40,992 nucleotides of DNA from Glutamicibacter nicotianae (GTDB lineage Bacteria; Actinomycetota; Actinomycetes; Actinomycetales; Micrococcaceae): NCBI RefSeq assembly GCF_006539525.1, contig NZ_BJNE01000019.1, forward strand, positions 1-40,992, given 5' to 3'. The translations under genes were made by a program, and so were the position numbers. Shown here one piece after another: positions 16,175 to 26,594 of this stretch. The first letter of the stretch is position 1; every line of letters begins with the position of its first letter. The notes under the pieces were generated by a model, which was not told the DNA's origin, searched no databases, and saw only the letters and a list, made by a program, of their open reading frames with translations.

Positions 16175-16231
16175 TAAATCTCCTGTCAACAGTAGTAGGC
16201 GCTTACTTCATTGTGCCGTATTCGGTAACAA

Positions 16232-16247
16232 TGTGACAGTTTCCACA
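16232..16247. promoter_or_regulatory. Crp-type binding site between crp and marP
   Basis: TGTGACAGTTTCCACA matches TGTGA-N6-TCACA in 9 of 10 positions. It lies 58 bp before the crp ATG and 132 bp before the marP-like start, so it could control either gene. Confidence 0.65.
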
Positions 16248-16268
16248 CGTGGTTTAACCAAGAAAATG

Positions 16269-16296
16269 TTGAAAATCACGCACATTCGACTAAAAC
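16269..16296 (+). promoter_or_regulatory. Candidate promoter of the marP-like gene
   Basis: TTGAAA (16269-16274) and TAAAAC (16291-16296) are 16 bp apart and would give a leader of about 75 nt. An alternative -10, TATACG, lies near 16347. Confidence 0.3.
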
Positions 16297-16378
16297 TCGC
16301 GAATCTGCTCGCAGAAATCCATCAGCTTCTAAGGGTACCTTGGGTCTATACGAACTTTATGAATGAACTGGGGTCTGG

Positions 16379-17569
16379 GTGCTGGGAATTTTCAGCTGGC
16401 TCGATGTAGTCATCTGCGCTGTATTGCTGATGTTCTTCATCGTTGGAGTTCGCCGAGGTTTCCTGCTGACAGTTGGCGACATGCTCGGCCTGCTCGTCGG
16501 TGGCGTCGCCGCATTCTTCGCGATCCCGTTGGTCTCCACTTTTGCCACGAACCCCTGGTGGCGTGTCGGACTGATGATCGCCACCGCAGCGGTGCTGATC
16601 ATCCTCGGCCAAGCGCTGGGACGGGTGATCGCGACCCGGATCAGGCACTGGATGAATGTCGATTTCCTGCGTGCCGCAGACCGCATCGCCGGTGGCGTGC
16701 TGTCGGTGTTCATCACCGCAACAATCATTGGTGGCTTGGCCTTTTCCACGGCAAGCATGGGTATCCCGAGGCTTTCGCTGGAGATCAGCAAGTCCAAGAT
16801 GATCGACACGATTCGCGGCCTGACACCCGAGTTTGTCGATGCGGCCATATCCACCGCACGCTCCAAGGTGATCGCTGAAACCCTGCCCGCGTTCCTGGAG
16901 CCTTTCGCCCCTCCGGTGCAGGCGCCAGTGGACACCGAATGGGCCGCCAACGACCTGCAGCTGGCAGCCGCGCAATCGGCGGCCAAGATCTCCGGCACCG
17001 CCGTGCAATGCGGCGTGAACCTGACCGGTTCGGGCTTCGTTGTCGACCACGAATTGGTCATGACGAATGCACACGTGGTGGCAGGATTGAGTGCTGCAAC
17101 CGTGGAGGTCGGCGGTGACGAAGTTCACCGCGGAAAGGTAGTTTATTTCGACCCGCAGGCCGACATCGCGCTGCTTTATGTCGAGGGACTGCAGGCAGAG
17201 CCCATCGACCTGGCCGCCGAGGACCTGATGCGTGGCGACCCGGCAACATTCGTCGGCCACCCGGCGGGCGGACCGCAGCAGATCCGCGGAGCGCTGATCG
17301 CCTCGCGCGCCTTCGTCTCCATCGCCAACATCTATGGCGAAGACCCGTCGCGGATTTCGGTCTACCAGCTCACCGCGGAAGTGGCGCAGGGCAATTCCGG
17401 CGGACCGCTGCTGGATGAATCCGGCGACGTGGTGGGTCTGATCTTCGCCAAATCCCGCAGCGATGACGAGGTGGGCTTCGCCCTGAGTCTCGAAGAGATC
17501 GAGCAAGCCTTGGAACTTGGCAGCCAGCGGCGCACCAGCATCAAGACCGGCGACTGCGTTTCCGGCTGA
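16379..17569 (+). CDS. marP: MarP-like membrane serine protease
   Basis: The 396-residue product has four hydrophobic helices in the first ~130 residues (a colicin V production/CvpA-like region), then a linker and a trypsin-like protease domain facing outward. The triad is visible: His in MTNAHVVAG, Asp in QADIALLYV, Ser in QGNSGGPLL. In M. tuberculosis the orthologue (Rv3671c) is needed for acid and oxidative stress tolerance and cleaves periplasmic targets. Two cysteines near the domain start (VQCGV) and end (TGDCVSG) could form the disulfide known in that protein. The start is GTG at 16379 because an in-frame TGA lies at 16364. It converges with aroQ, 9 bp apart. Confidence 0.92.
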   Translation: MLGIFSWLDVVICAVLLMFFIVGVRRGFLLTVGDMLGLLVGGVAAFFAIPLVSTFATNPWWRVGLMIATAAVLIILGQALGRVIATRIRHWMNVDFLRAADRIAGGVLSVFITATIIGGLAFSTASMGIPRLSLEISKSKMIDTIRGLTPEFVDAAISTARSKVIAETLPAFLEPFAPPVQAPVDTEWAANDLQLAAAQSAAKISGTAVQCGVNLTGSGFVVDHELVMTNAHVVAGLSAATVEVGGDEVHRGKVVYFDPQADIALLYVEGLQAEPIDLAAEDLMRGDPATFVGHPAGGPQQIRGALIASRAFVSIANIYGEDPSRISVYQLTAEVAQGNSGGPLLDESGDVVGLIFAKSRSDDEVGFALSLEEIEQALELGSQRRTSIKTGDCVSG

Positions 17570-17578
17570 TGCCTGCGG

Positions 17579-18031
17579 CTACTTGCCGAGCAAATGAGCG
17601 AGCTGCTGCACCGCAAGCTTGTAGCCATGCACGCCCGCACCGATGATGATCGAGCTGGCTACCGGCGAGATATAGGAATGGTGGCGGAAGGCCTCGCGCT
17701 TGTGCACATTGGAGATGTGCACCTCGATGGCCGGCAGCTGCACGCCGCTGATCGCATCGGCCAGCGCTACCGAAGTATGGGTGAAGGCGCCAGGATTCAT
17801 GATGATGCCGGCCGCGGTCGTGCGGGCCTCGTGGATCGCGTCGATGAGCACGCCCTCGTGGTTGGACTGCACCGCACGCACCTCCAGGCCGTAGGCGGCG
17901 GCGGTGTCACGGGCCAGCTGCTCGACATCGGCCAGCGTGTCGTGGCCATAGATTTCCGGCTCCCGAGTGCCTAGCAGATTCAGATTGGGGCCGTTGAGCA
18001 GCAAGATGGTGTTCGATGCGTTCTCAGTCAT
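17579..18031 (-). CDS. aroQ: 3-Dehydroquinate dehydratase, type II
   Basis: AroQ dehydrates 3-dehydroquinate to 3-dehydroshikimate in the shikimate pathway. The 150-residue product is the normal size for the dodecameric type II enzyme. It shows [19 protein letters not shown] with the catalytic Tyr and flexible-lid Arg, [21 protein letters not shown], the catalytic His in EVHISN, and FRHHSYIS. The ATG at 18029-18031 has a leaderless -10 box 7 nt upstream. No other shikimate genes are nearby. Its position between the marP-like gene and acs is therefore not explained by pathway. Confidence 0.96.
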   Translation of the reverse strand: MTENASNTILLLNGPNLNLLGTREPEIYGHDTLADVEQLARDTAAAYGLEVRAVQSNHEGVLIDAIHEARTTAAGIIMNPGAFTHTSVALADAISGVQLPAIEVHISNVHKREAFRHHSYISPVASSIIIGAGVHGYKLAVQQLAHLLGK

Positions 18032-18038
18032 GAACCCA

Positions 18039-18044
18039 AATCTA
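18039..18044 (-). promoter_or_regulatory. -10 element of a leaderless aroQ promoter
   Basis: TAGATT on the minus strand lies 7 nt before the aroQ ATG. Confidence 0.6.
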
Positions 18045-18091
18045 TTACACTGCAGGCATAATCCAGCGTCGTTGCGCTGGCTCCGTAATAC

Positions 18092-18142
18092 AAGAAGCCG
18101 CCGTTCTGCCGCACCAGCGGTGCGGCAGAACGGCGGCTTCTT
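18092..18142 (-). terminator. 24-bp perfect hairpin after acs
   Basis: Positions 18092-18115 pair perfectly with 18119-18142 around loop AGC. It lies 20 nt past the acs stop on the minus strand and is followed by TTGTATTA there. It separates acs from the aroQ promoter. Confidence 0.9.
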
Positions 18143-18161
18143 TCGGCAGTGCGTGCAGCGG

Positions 18162-20138
<1,977 letters not shown>

Positions 20139-20176
20139 TGTGTTCGCGTCCTTCCACGTAGTCACAAATGTTTCTC

Positions 20177-20192
20177 TGTGATCAAAGTTACA
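20177..20192. promoter_or_regulatory. Crp-like site 1 upstream of acs
   Basis: TGTGATCAAAGTTACA differs from TGTGA-N6-TCACA at one position. On the minus strand it overlaps TAACTT, a possible acs -10 box. Confidence 0.5.
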
Positions 20193-20209
20193 GCCTCTGA
20201 GGATGAAGA

Positions 20210-20225
20210 TGTGCTTTGTGTCACT
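20210..20225. promoter_or_regulatory. Crp-like site 2 upstream of acs
   Basis: TGTGCTTTGTGTCACT differs from the Crp consensus at two positions. It would be centred about 40 bp upstream of the start predicted from the TAACTT -10 box, a typical activator position. Confidence 0.35.
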
Positions 20226-20328
20226 GCGATAGCGGAAATCGGGTAATCTGTGCGCCAAACGGTGGATTGAACGCGATGAACAGCATGCCTGGGCAGTGTC
20301 CCGGGGTGAAAACCCTGCGCGCTCATGA

Positions 20329-20334
20329 CACGAT
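20329..20334 (+). promoter_or_regulatory. -10 element of a possible leaderless nth promoter
   Basis: CACGAT lies 7 nt before the GTG of nth, with GTGAAA 17 bp further upstream as a -35 candidate. Confidence 0.4.
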
Positions 20335-20341
20335 CTAAAGC

Positions 20342-21136
20342 GTGGCGAAGAAACTTGAGAATGAAACCGAGCTGGGGCTGAAGCGCCGGGCTCGCAAGAT
20401 CAACCGGGAACTGGCACAGGCCTATCCCTACGCGGTGCCCGAGCTGGACTTCGAGAATCCCTTCGAACTGCTGGTAGCCACCGTGCTCTCGGCGCAGACC
20501 ACCGATGTGCGGGTCAATGCCATAACCCCAGCGCTCTTCGCCCGTTTCCCCGACGCCCTCGCAATGAGCCAAGCCGAGCGTGCCGAGCTTGAGCAGCTGA
20601 TCCGCCCCACCGGCTTCTTCCGCGCCAAGGCCGATTCCCTGCTCGGGCTATCCGCTGCGCTGGTGGAACGCTTCGACGGCGACGTGCCAGCCAAGCTCGA
20701 CGAGCTGGTGAAGCTTCCCGGAGTGGGACGCAAAACCGCCAACGTCGTGTTGGGCAATGCCTTTGGCGTTCCCGGAATCACCGTGGACACCCATTTCGGG
20801 CGGCTGGCCAACCGCCTGGGCTGGACCGCTGAAACCGACCCGGTGAAGGTCGAGCACGCGGTGGGGGAATTATTCGAGAAACGCGACTGGACGATGCTCA
20901 GCCACCGGGTGGTATTCCATGGCCGGCGCGTCTGCCACGCCCGCAAGCCCGCCTGCGGAGCCTGCGTCATCGCCAAGCTGTGCCCGTCCTTCGGCATCGG
21001 CGAGGAAATACCGGCCAAGGCGAAAGCGTTGCTCAAGTATGAGCTTGCACCAGGACGGGAAGAGCTGCTGGCGAAAATGATCGCCGGAGCAACTCGCCGC
21101 GAGCTGAGGGCTGAAGGATACGGATTGGACGCATGA
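20342..21136 (+). CDS. nth: Endonuclease III (DNA glycosylase/AP lyase)
   Basis: Nth removes oxidised pyrimidines and nicks the resulting abasic site in base excision repair. The 264-residue product has the helix-hairpin-helix [15 protein letters not shown] with catalytic Lys131, the catalytic Asp149 in VDTHFGR, and a complete 4Fe-4S motif C198-X6-C205-X2-C208-X5-C214. A C-terminal extension of about 45 residues follows the cluster. The start is GTG at 20342. Its stop overlaps the start of the next Nudix gene as ATGA, so the pair is translationally coupled, as for nth and its Nudix neighbour in mycobacteria. Confidence 0.96.
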   Translation: MAKKLENETELGLKRRARKINRELAQAYPYAVPELDFENPFELLVATVLSAQTTDVRVNAITPALFARFPDALAMSQAERAELEQLIRPTGFFRAKADSLLGLSAALVERFDGDVPAKLDELVKLPGVGRKTANVVLGNAFGVPGITVDTHFGRLANRLGWTAETDPVKVEHAVGELFEKRDWTMLSHRVVFHGRRVCHARKPACGACVIAKLCPSFGIGEEIPAKAKALLKYELAPGREELLAKMIAGATRRELRAEGYGLDA

Positions 21137-21810
21137 GCGCACGCTTGGAATTGGAACAAGTCATCGCCCGCCATACGGCGCAGGTCGGGGCAACGCAGCG
21201 GCTGCCCAACGAATGGGTGATGAACGAGATGGAGCTCGGAGCCGCGCGCCGGGCCGCGGTGCTGATCCTGTTCGGCGCGGCCGGCGAGGCGGCGCTGGAA
21301 CCGCAGTCCCAGATGGACGACCTGGACCTGTTGTTCGTGGAGCGGGCAGCGACCCTGCGCAAGCATGCCGGGCAGATCGCTTTCCCCGGCGGCGGCATCG
21401 ACCAGGAGGATCCGAGCGTTGCCAGCGCCGCTCTGCGCGAGGCATGGGAAGAAACCGGCGTGGATACCGCCGGCATCGAAGTGCTGGGTACCTTGGGGGA
21501 AACAGAGCTGCCGGTGTCGAACTTCCTGGTCACCCCGGTGCTCGGGTGGTGGCATACCGAATCAGAGGTGTATCCGGCGGACCCGGAAGAAAGCGCTGGG
21601 GTATTCCGCGCCCCGGTGGCGCACCTGCTGGATCCGAAGAACCGCTTGACTGGGGTTGTGCATCGCGGCACGCGGAAATTCAAGTCCCCGGCCTTCGATT
21701 TCGAAGACCGGATCATCTGGGGCTTCACCGCGATCGTGCTGGACCGTCTGTTCAACGAGCTGGGGTGGACCCGTCCGTGGGATAATCGGCGCGAACTGCG
21801 CATGGCCTGA
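21133..21810 (+). CDS. Nudix hydrolase, CoA pyrophosphatase-like
   Basis: The 225-residue product has a standard Nudix box, [25 protein letters not shown] in two parts: GG at the start and REAWEETG at the end. It is preceded by [17 protein letters not shown], the UPF0035/CoA pyrophosphatase-type motif seen in NudL and human NUDT7/8. A role in hydrolysing CoA or a related pyrophosphate is therefore likely but unproven. It overlaps nth by four bases. Its stop is only 6 bp from that of the convergent Pol I-like gene. Confidence 0.9.
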   Translation: MSARLELEQVIARHTAQVGATQRLPNEWVMNEMELGAARRAAVLILFGAAGEAALEPQSQMDDLDLLFVERAATLRKHAGQIAFPGGGIDQEDPSVASAALREAWEETGVDTAGIEVLGTLGETELPVSNFLVTPVLGWWHTESEVYPADPEESAGVFRAPVAHLLDPKNRLTGVVHRGTRKFKSPAFDFEDRIIWGFTAIVLDRLFNELGWTRPWDNRRELRMA

Positions 21811-21816
21811 GGCCCG

Positions 21817-23466
21817 CTATTTCGCGTCCGCGTAATTCCCTGAAATCGCAACACTGACCGGGAAACGCGGCGAGGCCTGGCCGAACAGCGAGCGTCCGGC
21901 GAGCATCGCCGCGTGGCGGATCAGCTCCTGCAGCTGCCCAGCCAATTCGGTGGGGCATTCGAAGACAATTTCGTCATGGACGAAGAACACCTGGCGGCAG
22001 CTGCGGCTCCACCCAGCCTGATGGATCAGGTGCCGCGCGTGGCCCATCCACACCAAGGCCCACTCGGCCGCGGTAGCCTGCACGACAAAATTCCTGGTGA
22101 ACCGGCCACGGGCCCGCGCCGCGGAGTCAGCGGCCCGCTGCGATGCCTCATCGCTGGTGGCCCGCTGCGCCTGCAGCCACTGCTCATCTGCGGGAGGGCA
22201 GCCGCGGCCAAGGAAACTGCGCACGCCTCCACCCTGTTCGCCAGCCTGCGCCGCCTGTTCGACAAAACGCATGGCAGTGGGAAAGCTGCGGGTCAGCGCC
22301 GCGCCGACGCTGCCCGAAGCACCGCCACCTCCGCCATAGATGACCGAGAGCATGCCCAGTTTGGCTTCATCGCGCGAGGCGACAAGCTTGGCATCCAGCA
22401 GCCACTGGTACAGGTCGTCTTGCTGGCCAGCCTTTTGCAGCTGCTGGTCATGGGAAATTGCCGCCAGGATGCGCGGTTCCAGCTGCCTGCCGTCGGCCAC
22501 CACAAAGGTCGACCCCGCCGGGGCGCGAACGACCTGCCGGATGGAATGCGGCAATTGGAGCGCACCGCCGCCTGATGCCGCCCAGCGTCCTGAAATGACG
22601 GTTCCCAGCACGTAGTGCGGATGGAACCTGCCATTTTCCACCCATTGATCCAGCCAGGCATCGCCGTGGGTGCTGGCAAGGCGGGAGAGCTTCTTGTATT
22701 CGAGGACCTCGGTAATCAGCGGATGCTTGATCTGCTCAAGTTCCCATGCCCGCACCGAACCCACTGCGAAGCCGGCCTTGTGCAGGGCGCGCAGCATTTC
22801 CTGCGGCGAATCGGGATTGAGCCCGGGACTGCCCAACGCCTCAGCCAGCTGCTGGGCCTTGGCAGCCAGCTTGGGAGGTCGTCCGTAGTCGGAAACGCGT
22901 TCGCCCAATTGCTCGCGCAGCAGGGCGCGGTGTCCGGCTTCATCCCACGGCAAGCCGGCCTCTTCCATCTCGCAAGCAATCACGGCGCCTACCGATTCTG
23001 CATGGATCAATAATTCCAGCCGACGGCGGGCATCGGGTTCTTGCGGCAGTGCGTCGCGTTGGGCAAGGTACATGGCGATCAGCTCGGCCAGCGACTCGCC
23101 GGTGACAGGTGCGGAGAAGAGCGCATCCTGGTTGGCCCATTCCCTGCCCTGGGTTGGCTGTTCAAGGTTGAAGTCATCGAGCGGCTTCGTGCTCAGCGGG
23201 GAACGGTGCAGGATGCGCTGCGCCAAGGAGAGAATGTAGGCCTTAGCCAGGAAAACCCCGGCTGCCGCGAGAGGCTGCATCCATGGGGTGGTGCGGAGCA
23301 TGGCCCAGCGGGGCGAATGCCGTGCCTCGGTTTCAGCGACAAAGCCAGCCAGCTCTTCGCGGGAAACAGAGGAGACCGGCTGCAGCGAGTTGCCAGTGAG
23401 CTGGTCGCGGAGGTCAATGAGGGCATAGCCATCAGGGTCGGCGGCAAGGAAGGCGATGGCACTCAT
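21817..23466 (-). CDS. Stand-alone DNA polymerase I-like protein (bifunctional 3'-5' exonuclease/DNA polymerase family)
   Basis: The 549-residue product is a family A polymerase without a 5'-nuclease domain. Motif A is VADGRQLEPRILA (catalytic Asp kept; the usual Tyr-Ser replaced by Gly-Arg). Motif B contains K-X7-YG in RDEAKLGMLSVIYG. Motif C is VHDEIVFE with the HDE triad. The N-terminal ~190 residues align only loosely with an RNase D-type exonuclease; I do not see a full DEDD set, so proofreading is doubtful. A glycine run (YGGGGGASG) follows motif B. Start ATG is at 23464-23466; a longer frame reaches 23544. Cellular role is not known; it is probably not the main PolA. Confidence 0.85.
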   Translation of the reverse strand: MSAIAFLAADPDGYALIDLRDQLTGNSLQPVSSVSREELAGFVAETEARHSPRWAMLRTTPWMQPLAAAGVFLAKAYILSLAQRILHRSPLSTKPLDDFNLEQPTQGREWANQDALFSAPVTGESLAELIAMYLAQRDALPQEPDARRRLELLIHAESVGAVIACEMEEAGLPWDEAGHRALLREQLGERVSDYGRPPKLAAKAQQLAEALGSPGLNPDSPQEMLRALHKAGFAVGSVRAWELEQIKHPLITEVLEYKKLSRLASTHGDAWLDQWVENGRFHPHYVLGTVISGRWAASGGGALQLPHSIRQVVRAPAGSTFVVADGRQLEPRILAAISHDQQLQKAGQQDDLYQWLLDAKLVASRDEAKLGMLSVIYGGGGGASGSVGAALTRSFPTAMRFVEQAAQAGEQGGGVRSFLGRGCPPADEQWLQAQRATSDEASQRAADSAARARGRFTRNFVVQATAAEWALVWMGHARHLIHQAGWSRSCRQVFFVHDEIVFECPTELAGQLQELIRHAAMLAGRSLFGQASPRFPVSVAISGNYADAK

Positions 23467-23472
23467 GGATCT

Positions 23473-23478
23473 ATTGTG
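23473..23478 (-). promoter_or_regulatory. -10 element of a possible leaderless promoter for the Pol I-like gene
   Basis: CACAAT on the minus strand lies 6 nt before the ATG at 23466, the same hexamer and spacing as before proC. Confidence 0.4.
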
Positions 23479-23553
23479 CCGTGCCAGTGGACGATATCCC
23501 CAGCCGGTTGGCTGGCCGCACGCAGATGATTGGATGGGTGCCACGCTCGATGC

Positions 23554-24678
23554 ATGAAATGGCTATCAGAATCCCCATCGGCCCAGCCGCGGAAGGTTGC
23601 GCAACGATTTGTGATGACGGAATCGGATTTCGAGCAGTTGCCGCAGAAGGGAACCAGCGCGCCGGCAGCTGGTGGACGCACTGCGGATGATGAACCGGTC
23701 TGCACCATCGTGAGCAACGACGCGCGGATTATTGAGCGATGCGCGGTGATCGCGGTCGGCGCGGCGGTGCGAATCAACCAATGCGCAGACCCGCAGCTTT
23801 TGCCCGGCGATGGTTCGGGGCCGGTGCTGTGGGGCAGCGACATGGCAGCACTGGCCGAAAACACGAGCCGGCCGGTAGATGTGCTGGTCGGCTTGGAGGA
23901 TAGCGAGGCCCTCATCTGGTCTCTGGCCAGCAGGATTCCCAAGGCGCGGGTGGCGGTTCTGCCGTCGGCCAGCCAATGGCTGGGCGAATACCTCGGCCTT
24001 TGGGCCATGCGGGCAGGGCATGGGCACACGCTGGCGCTGAATTCCACGGCCGGAGGGTTGGGGACGACAACCCTCTCCCTGCTGCTGGCGCACGCTGGAA
24101 CACTCAGCGGACTGCGCAGCGCCATGATTGATTTGGATCCGCATTCCCAAGGAGCGTGGCCGCTGGTGTGCGCGCAGCCGCCTATCGGAATCGGCTGGGA
24201 GGAATTACAGCAATCCGGCGGTGCGCTGGCGGCCCATCAACTGGCCGAAACTTTGCCGAAACTGCGCGATACAGCCATCCTGACCTGGTCCCGCGCCAAC
24301 CGAACGCAGGAGCTGGAAGACCAGCTGGTGATTCGGTTGCTGGCTGCGGCCCGGCAAGGGTTCGACCTCGTGGTGGTGGATGCCGGCCGCGCACCGCATC
24401 CGCAACGGCTGGCGATGAACCAGTTCATCGACCGGAATATCGCCACCGCCAGTTCCATGACCTTGCCGGCTTCAGGGGAAGTGGTGCTGTGCGGGGAGCA
24501 GAAACTGCGCTGCACCCCTCAAGGCTTTCCGGAGATACTTGGTGCCGTCCCTGTCCTTCCGCGGATCAGCAAGGCCCTGGAGCGCGGCCAGCTCTTCGAC
24601 AGTTTCAAATCCCGGGCACTGCGCCAGCACCTGTCCAACCTGTGCCTGATTCCGCAGGTGAAGGAGCAGCACCCATGA
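23554..24678 (+). CDS. CpaE-like/MinD-family protein of the helicase-secretion (Tad) neighbourhood
   Basis: The 374-residue product is the CpaE-like partner found next to TadA in actinobacteria (Rv3660c, called Ssd, is the mycobacterial example). An N-terminal receiver-like region (PVCTIVSNDARIIERCAVIAVG...DVLVGLEDSEAL) is followed by a MinD-like domain with GGLGTTT (about 167-173), DLDPHSQG and LVVVDAGR. The deviant Walker A lacks the expected lysine, so ATP hydrolysis is uncertain; lysine loss may be common in this subfamily. Likely role is polar placement or assembly of the pilus/secretion machine. ATG at 23554 has CACGCT 6 nt upstream; ATG 23614 is an in-frame alternative. The stop overlaps tadA as ATGA. 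Confidence 0.85.
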   Translation: MKWLSESPSAQPRKVAQRFVMTESDFEQLPQKGTSAPAAGGRTADDEPVCTIVSNDARIIERCAVIAVGAAVRINQCADPQLLPGDGSGPVLWGSDMAALAENTSRPVDVLVGLEDSEALIWSLASRIPKARVAVLPSASQWLGEYLGLWAMRAGHGHTLALNSTAGGLGTTTLSLLLAHAGTLSGLRSAMIDLDPHSQGAWPLVCAQPPIGIGWEELQQSGGALAAHQLAETLPKLRDTAILTWSRANRTQELEDQLVIRLLAAARQGFDLVVVDAGRAPHPQRLAMNQFIDRNIATASSMTLPASGEVVLCGEQKLRCTPQGFPEILGAVPVLPRISKALERGQLFDSFKSRALRQHLSNLCLIPQVKEQHP

Positions 24679-25916
24679 GCCCGGGACGGCACAGCCACAA
24701 TGCCAGCCCAGCAATGGGCGGGCCCGTGCTCGATGCCAAGATTCTCGAATCAGTGCGTGAACGGGCACTGCTCACCGGCGGGCAGCTCGACGCGATTGCC
24801 TTGGCCGGAGCCGTCCACGACTCGGGCGTGGCCCTGGGATCGCAGGGCGCCGCCCAGTCATTGGAATCGCTGCAGCACGAAGTGGCAGGATTGTCTGTCC
24901 TTGAGCCTTTCGCCCAGCGGCCCGAAGTCACCGATGTCCTAGTGGACGGTCAGGGGAGGGTCTGGACCGATTCTCCGGCCGGACTGGAACCCACTGAATT
25001 CCGGTTTTCCTCCCCGGAACAGGTGCGGACGCTGGCCGTGCATCTGGCGACCCTCGCTGGACGACGGCTGGATTCAGCGAGCCCATTCATGGACATGAGC
25101 TTGAAGAACTACCGGGTCCACGCCGTGCTGCCGCCAATTGCCACGGACGGTCCGTTGATCTCGATTCGAGTCAAGCGCAGTGCCCAGCTTGAACTGGGCG
25201 CGGTTCTGGAAGGATCCAAGGGCTTTTGGCTGCCGCTGCTCCAAGCCATTGTCCAGCGCCAGATGAACTTCCTGATTACCGGCGGTACAGGCAGCGGAAA
25301 AACAACCCTGCTGCAAGCCATGCTGGCCGAGACCAACCCGCAGCACCGTTTGGTCATCGTCGAGGACTCGAAGGAGCTGCAGGTGCCGCACCCGCATGTC
25401 GTGTCCTTGCAAACCCGTTCGGCCAACGTCGAATCCGCCGGCCAAGTGGAACTGAAGGATCTGGTTGTCCAGGCCCTGCGCATGCGTCCCGACCGCTTGG
25501 TCGTTGGCGAATGCCGCGGGTCGGAGATACGCGATTTCCTGGCGGCGATGAACACCGGGCATCAAGGAGCCGCGGGCACCATGCACGTCAACAACCCGCA
25601 GTCGGTTCCGGCACGCTTGGCGGCGTTGGGTGCACTCGCCGGATGGAGTGTGCAGGCAACCGCGTTGCAGGCCTCCAGCGCACTGGATCTCGTCATTCAC
25701 ATGAACAGGGGCAGCCATGGGCAACGTGGACCGGTGGCACTGGGCAGCTTGGAGACCGGTAGCGACGGCCAGATGCAGATGAGGCACCTGATCGATCTGG
25801 AGGGTGCCGAACCGCTTGCCGAATATGGCCGACGCTTCTTGGCAGACAGGTTCGGCCAAGCACTCGCACGCACCGTCGCCACGGCGCTGGGTAACGAAAG
25901 CAACAAGGAGCATTGA
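24675..25916 (+). CDS. tadA: Secretion ATPase of the Tad/Flp type (TadA/CpaF family)
   Basis: The 413-residue hexameric ATPase would power pilin export or assembly at the inner membrane face. It has an N-terminal domain with EVTDVLVDGQGRVW, then the core: Walker A GGTGSGKT at 203-210, the Asp box VIVEDSKELQ, Walker B-like region DRLVVGECRG, and the His box TGHQGAAGTMHVNNP. GGAG lies upstream of the ATG, which overlaps the stop of the CpaE-like gene. A longer reading frame upstream (from 24156) is only a shadow of that gene. tadB-like genes follow at once, so this is the motor of a compact operon. Confidence 0.94.
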   Translation: MSPGRHSHNASPAMGGPVLDAKILESVRERALLTGGQLDAIALAGAVHDSGVALGSQGAAQSLESLQHEVAGLSVLEPFAQRPEVTDVLVDGQGRVWTDSPAGLEPTEFRFSSPEQVRTLAVHLATLAGRRLDSASPFMDMSLKNYRVHAVLPPIATDGPLISIRVKRSAQLELGAVLEGSKGFWLPLLQAIVQRQMNFLITGGTGSGKTTLLQAMLAETNPQHRLVIVEDSKELQVPHPHVVSLQTRSANVESAGQVELKDLVVQALRMRPDRLVVGECRGSEIRDFLAAMNTGHQGAAGTMHVNNPQSVPARLAALGALAGWSVQATALQASSALDLVIHMNRGSHGQRGPVALGSLETGSDGQMQMRHLIDLEGAEPLAEYGRRFLADRFGQALARTVATALGNESNKEH

Positions 25917-25919
25917 ACC

Positions 25920-26594
25920 ATGCTGATCCTCATCTTGGGCGCGTTGGCCTTATGGCTCTGGATTCCCGCGCACCCGGCCAGCAAAAGGGCCCCGGGCTCA
26001 TCGCGCAGACGGTGGAACCGCGGGGCAGAACGCCACCAGGCAGGAGAGCAGCTGCTGAGCACCGACGCACGCATCATCCGTGAATTATCGGCGCTGCTCC
26101 GAAGCGGACTGGGGTTCCATCCAGCTGTTGATGCGTTGCTTGAAGCTGAAGATGACACCGGGGACATCATCTGTGCGCTCAAGGATCTCCAAGCAACCCA
26201 TCGGCTCAGCAACAGCGTACCCGGACCAGATGCGGCACAGGGGCAGGTGCCGGCGGTGCAACGGCTGCACTGGTGCCTGGAACTCTCCGAACGCAGCGGG
26301 GCCAGTCTTGCCGACGTCTTGGAACGGCTTGCCGAAGACCTCGAAAGCGCACTGGTAGCCCAACGGGCATTTGACGCGGCCATGGCAGGACCGAAAGCAA
26401 CCACCAAATTGCTGACCTGGCTGCCGCTGGTGGGGTTTGGATTCGGCCTGCTTCTGGGCATTGACGTGCTGGGCACGATAGCGCAATCATGGGCGGCGCA
26501 ACTCAGCGTGCTCATTGGGGCAATGCTCTGGATCGCCAATCGGATCTGGTGCCAGCTGCTCATGCAGGCAACCTCTAGCCAGGCATTGTCATGA
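25920..26594 (+). CDS. TadB-like type II/IV secretion inner-membrane platform protein
   Basis: The 224-residue product has a hydrophobic N-terminus (MLILILGALALWLWIPA), a cytoplasmic T2SS-F-type helical domain (RIIRELSALLRSGLGFHPAVDALL ... ELSERSGASLADVLERLAEDLE in parts) and two C-terminal membrane helices (LTWLPLVGFGFGLLLGI and LSVLIGAMLWIANRIW). It is shorter than TadB from classical tad loci (~300), as is Rv3658c. It starts 3 nt after tadA and overlaps the next gene as ATGA. It would form the membrane platform with the next protein. Confidence 0.85.
   Translation: MLILILGALALWLWIPAHPASKRAPGSSRRRWNRGAERHQAGEQLLSTDARIIRELSALLRSGLGFHPAVDALLEAEDDTGDIICALKDLQATHRLSNSVPGPDAAQGQVPAVQRLHWCLELSERSGASLADVLERLAEDLESALVAQRAFDAAMAGPKATTKLLTWLPLVGFGFGLLLGIDVLGTIAQSWAAQLSVLIGAMLWIANRIWCQLLMQATSSQALS

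Noticed and set aside
16184-16189. TTGACA on the minus strand as a -35 box
   Set aside because: It lies immediately before the crp ribosome site, leaving no room for a -10 box before the ATG.
24156-24674. Upstream extension of the tadA reading frame
   Set aside because: It overlaps the CpaE-like gene in another frame; the ATG at 24675 has a ribosome site and the family N-terminus.
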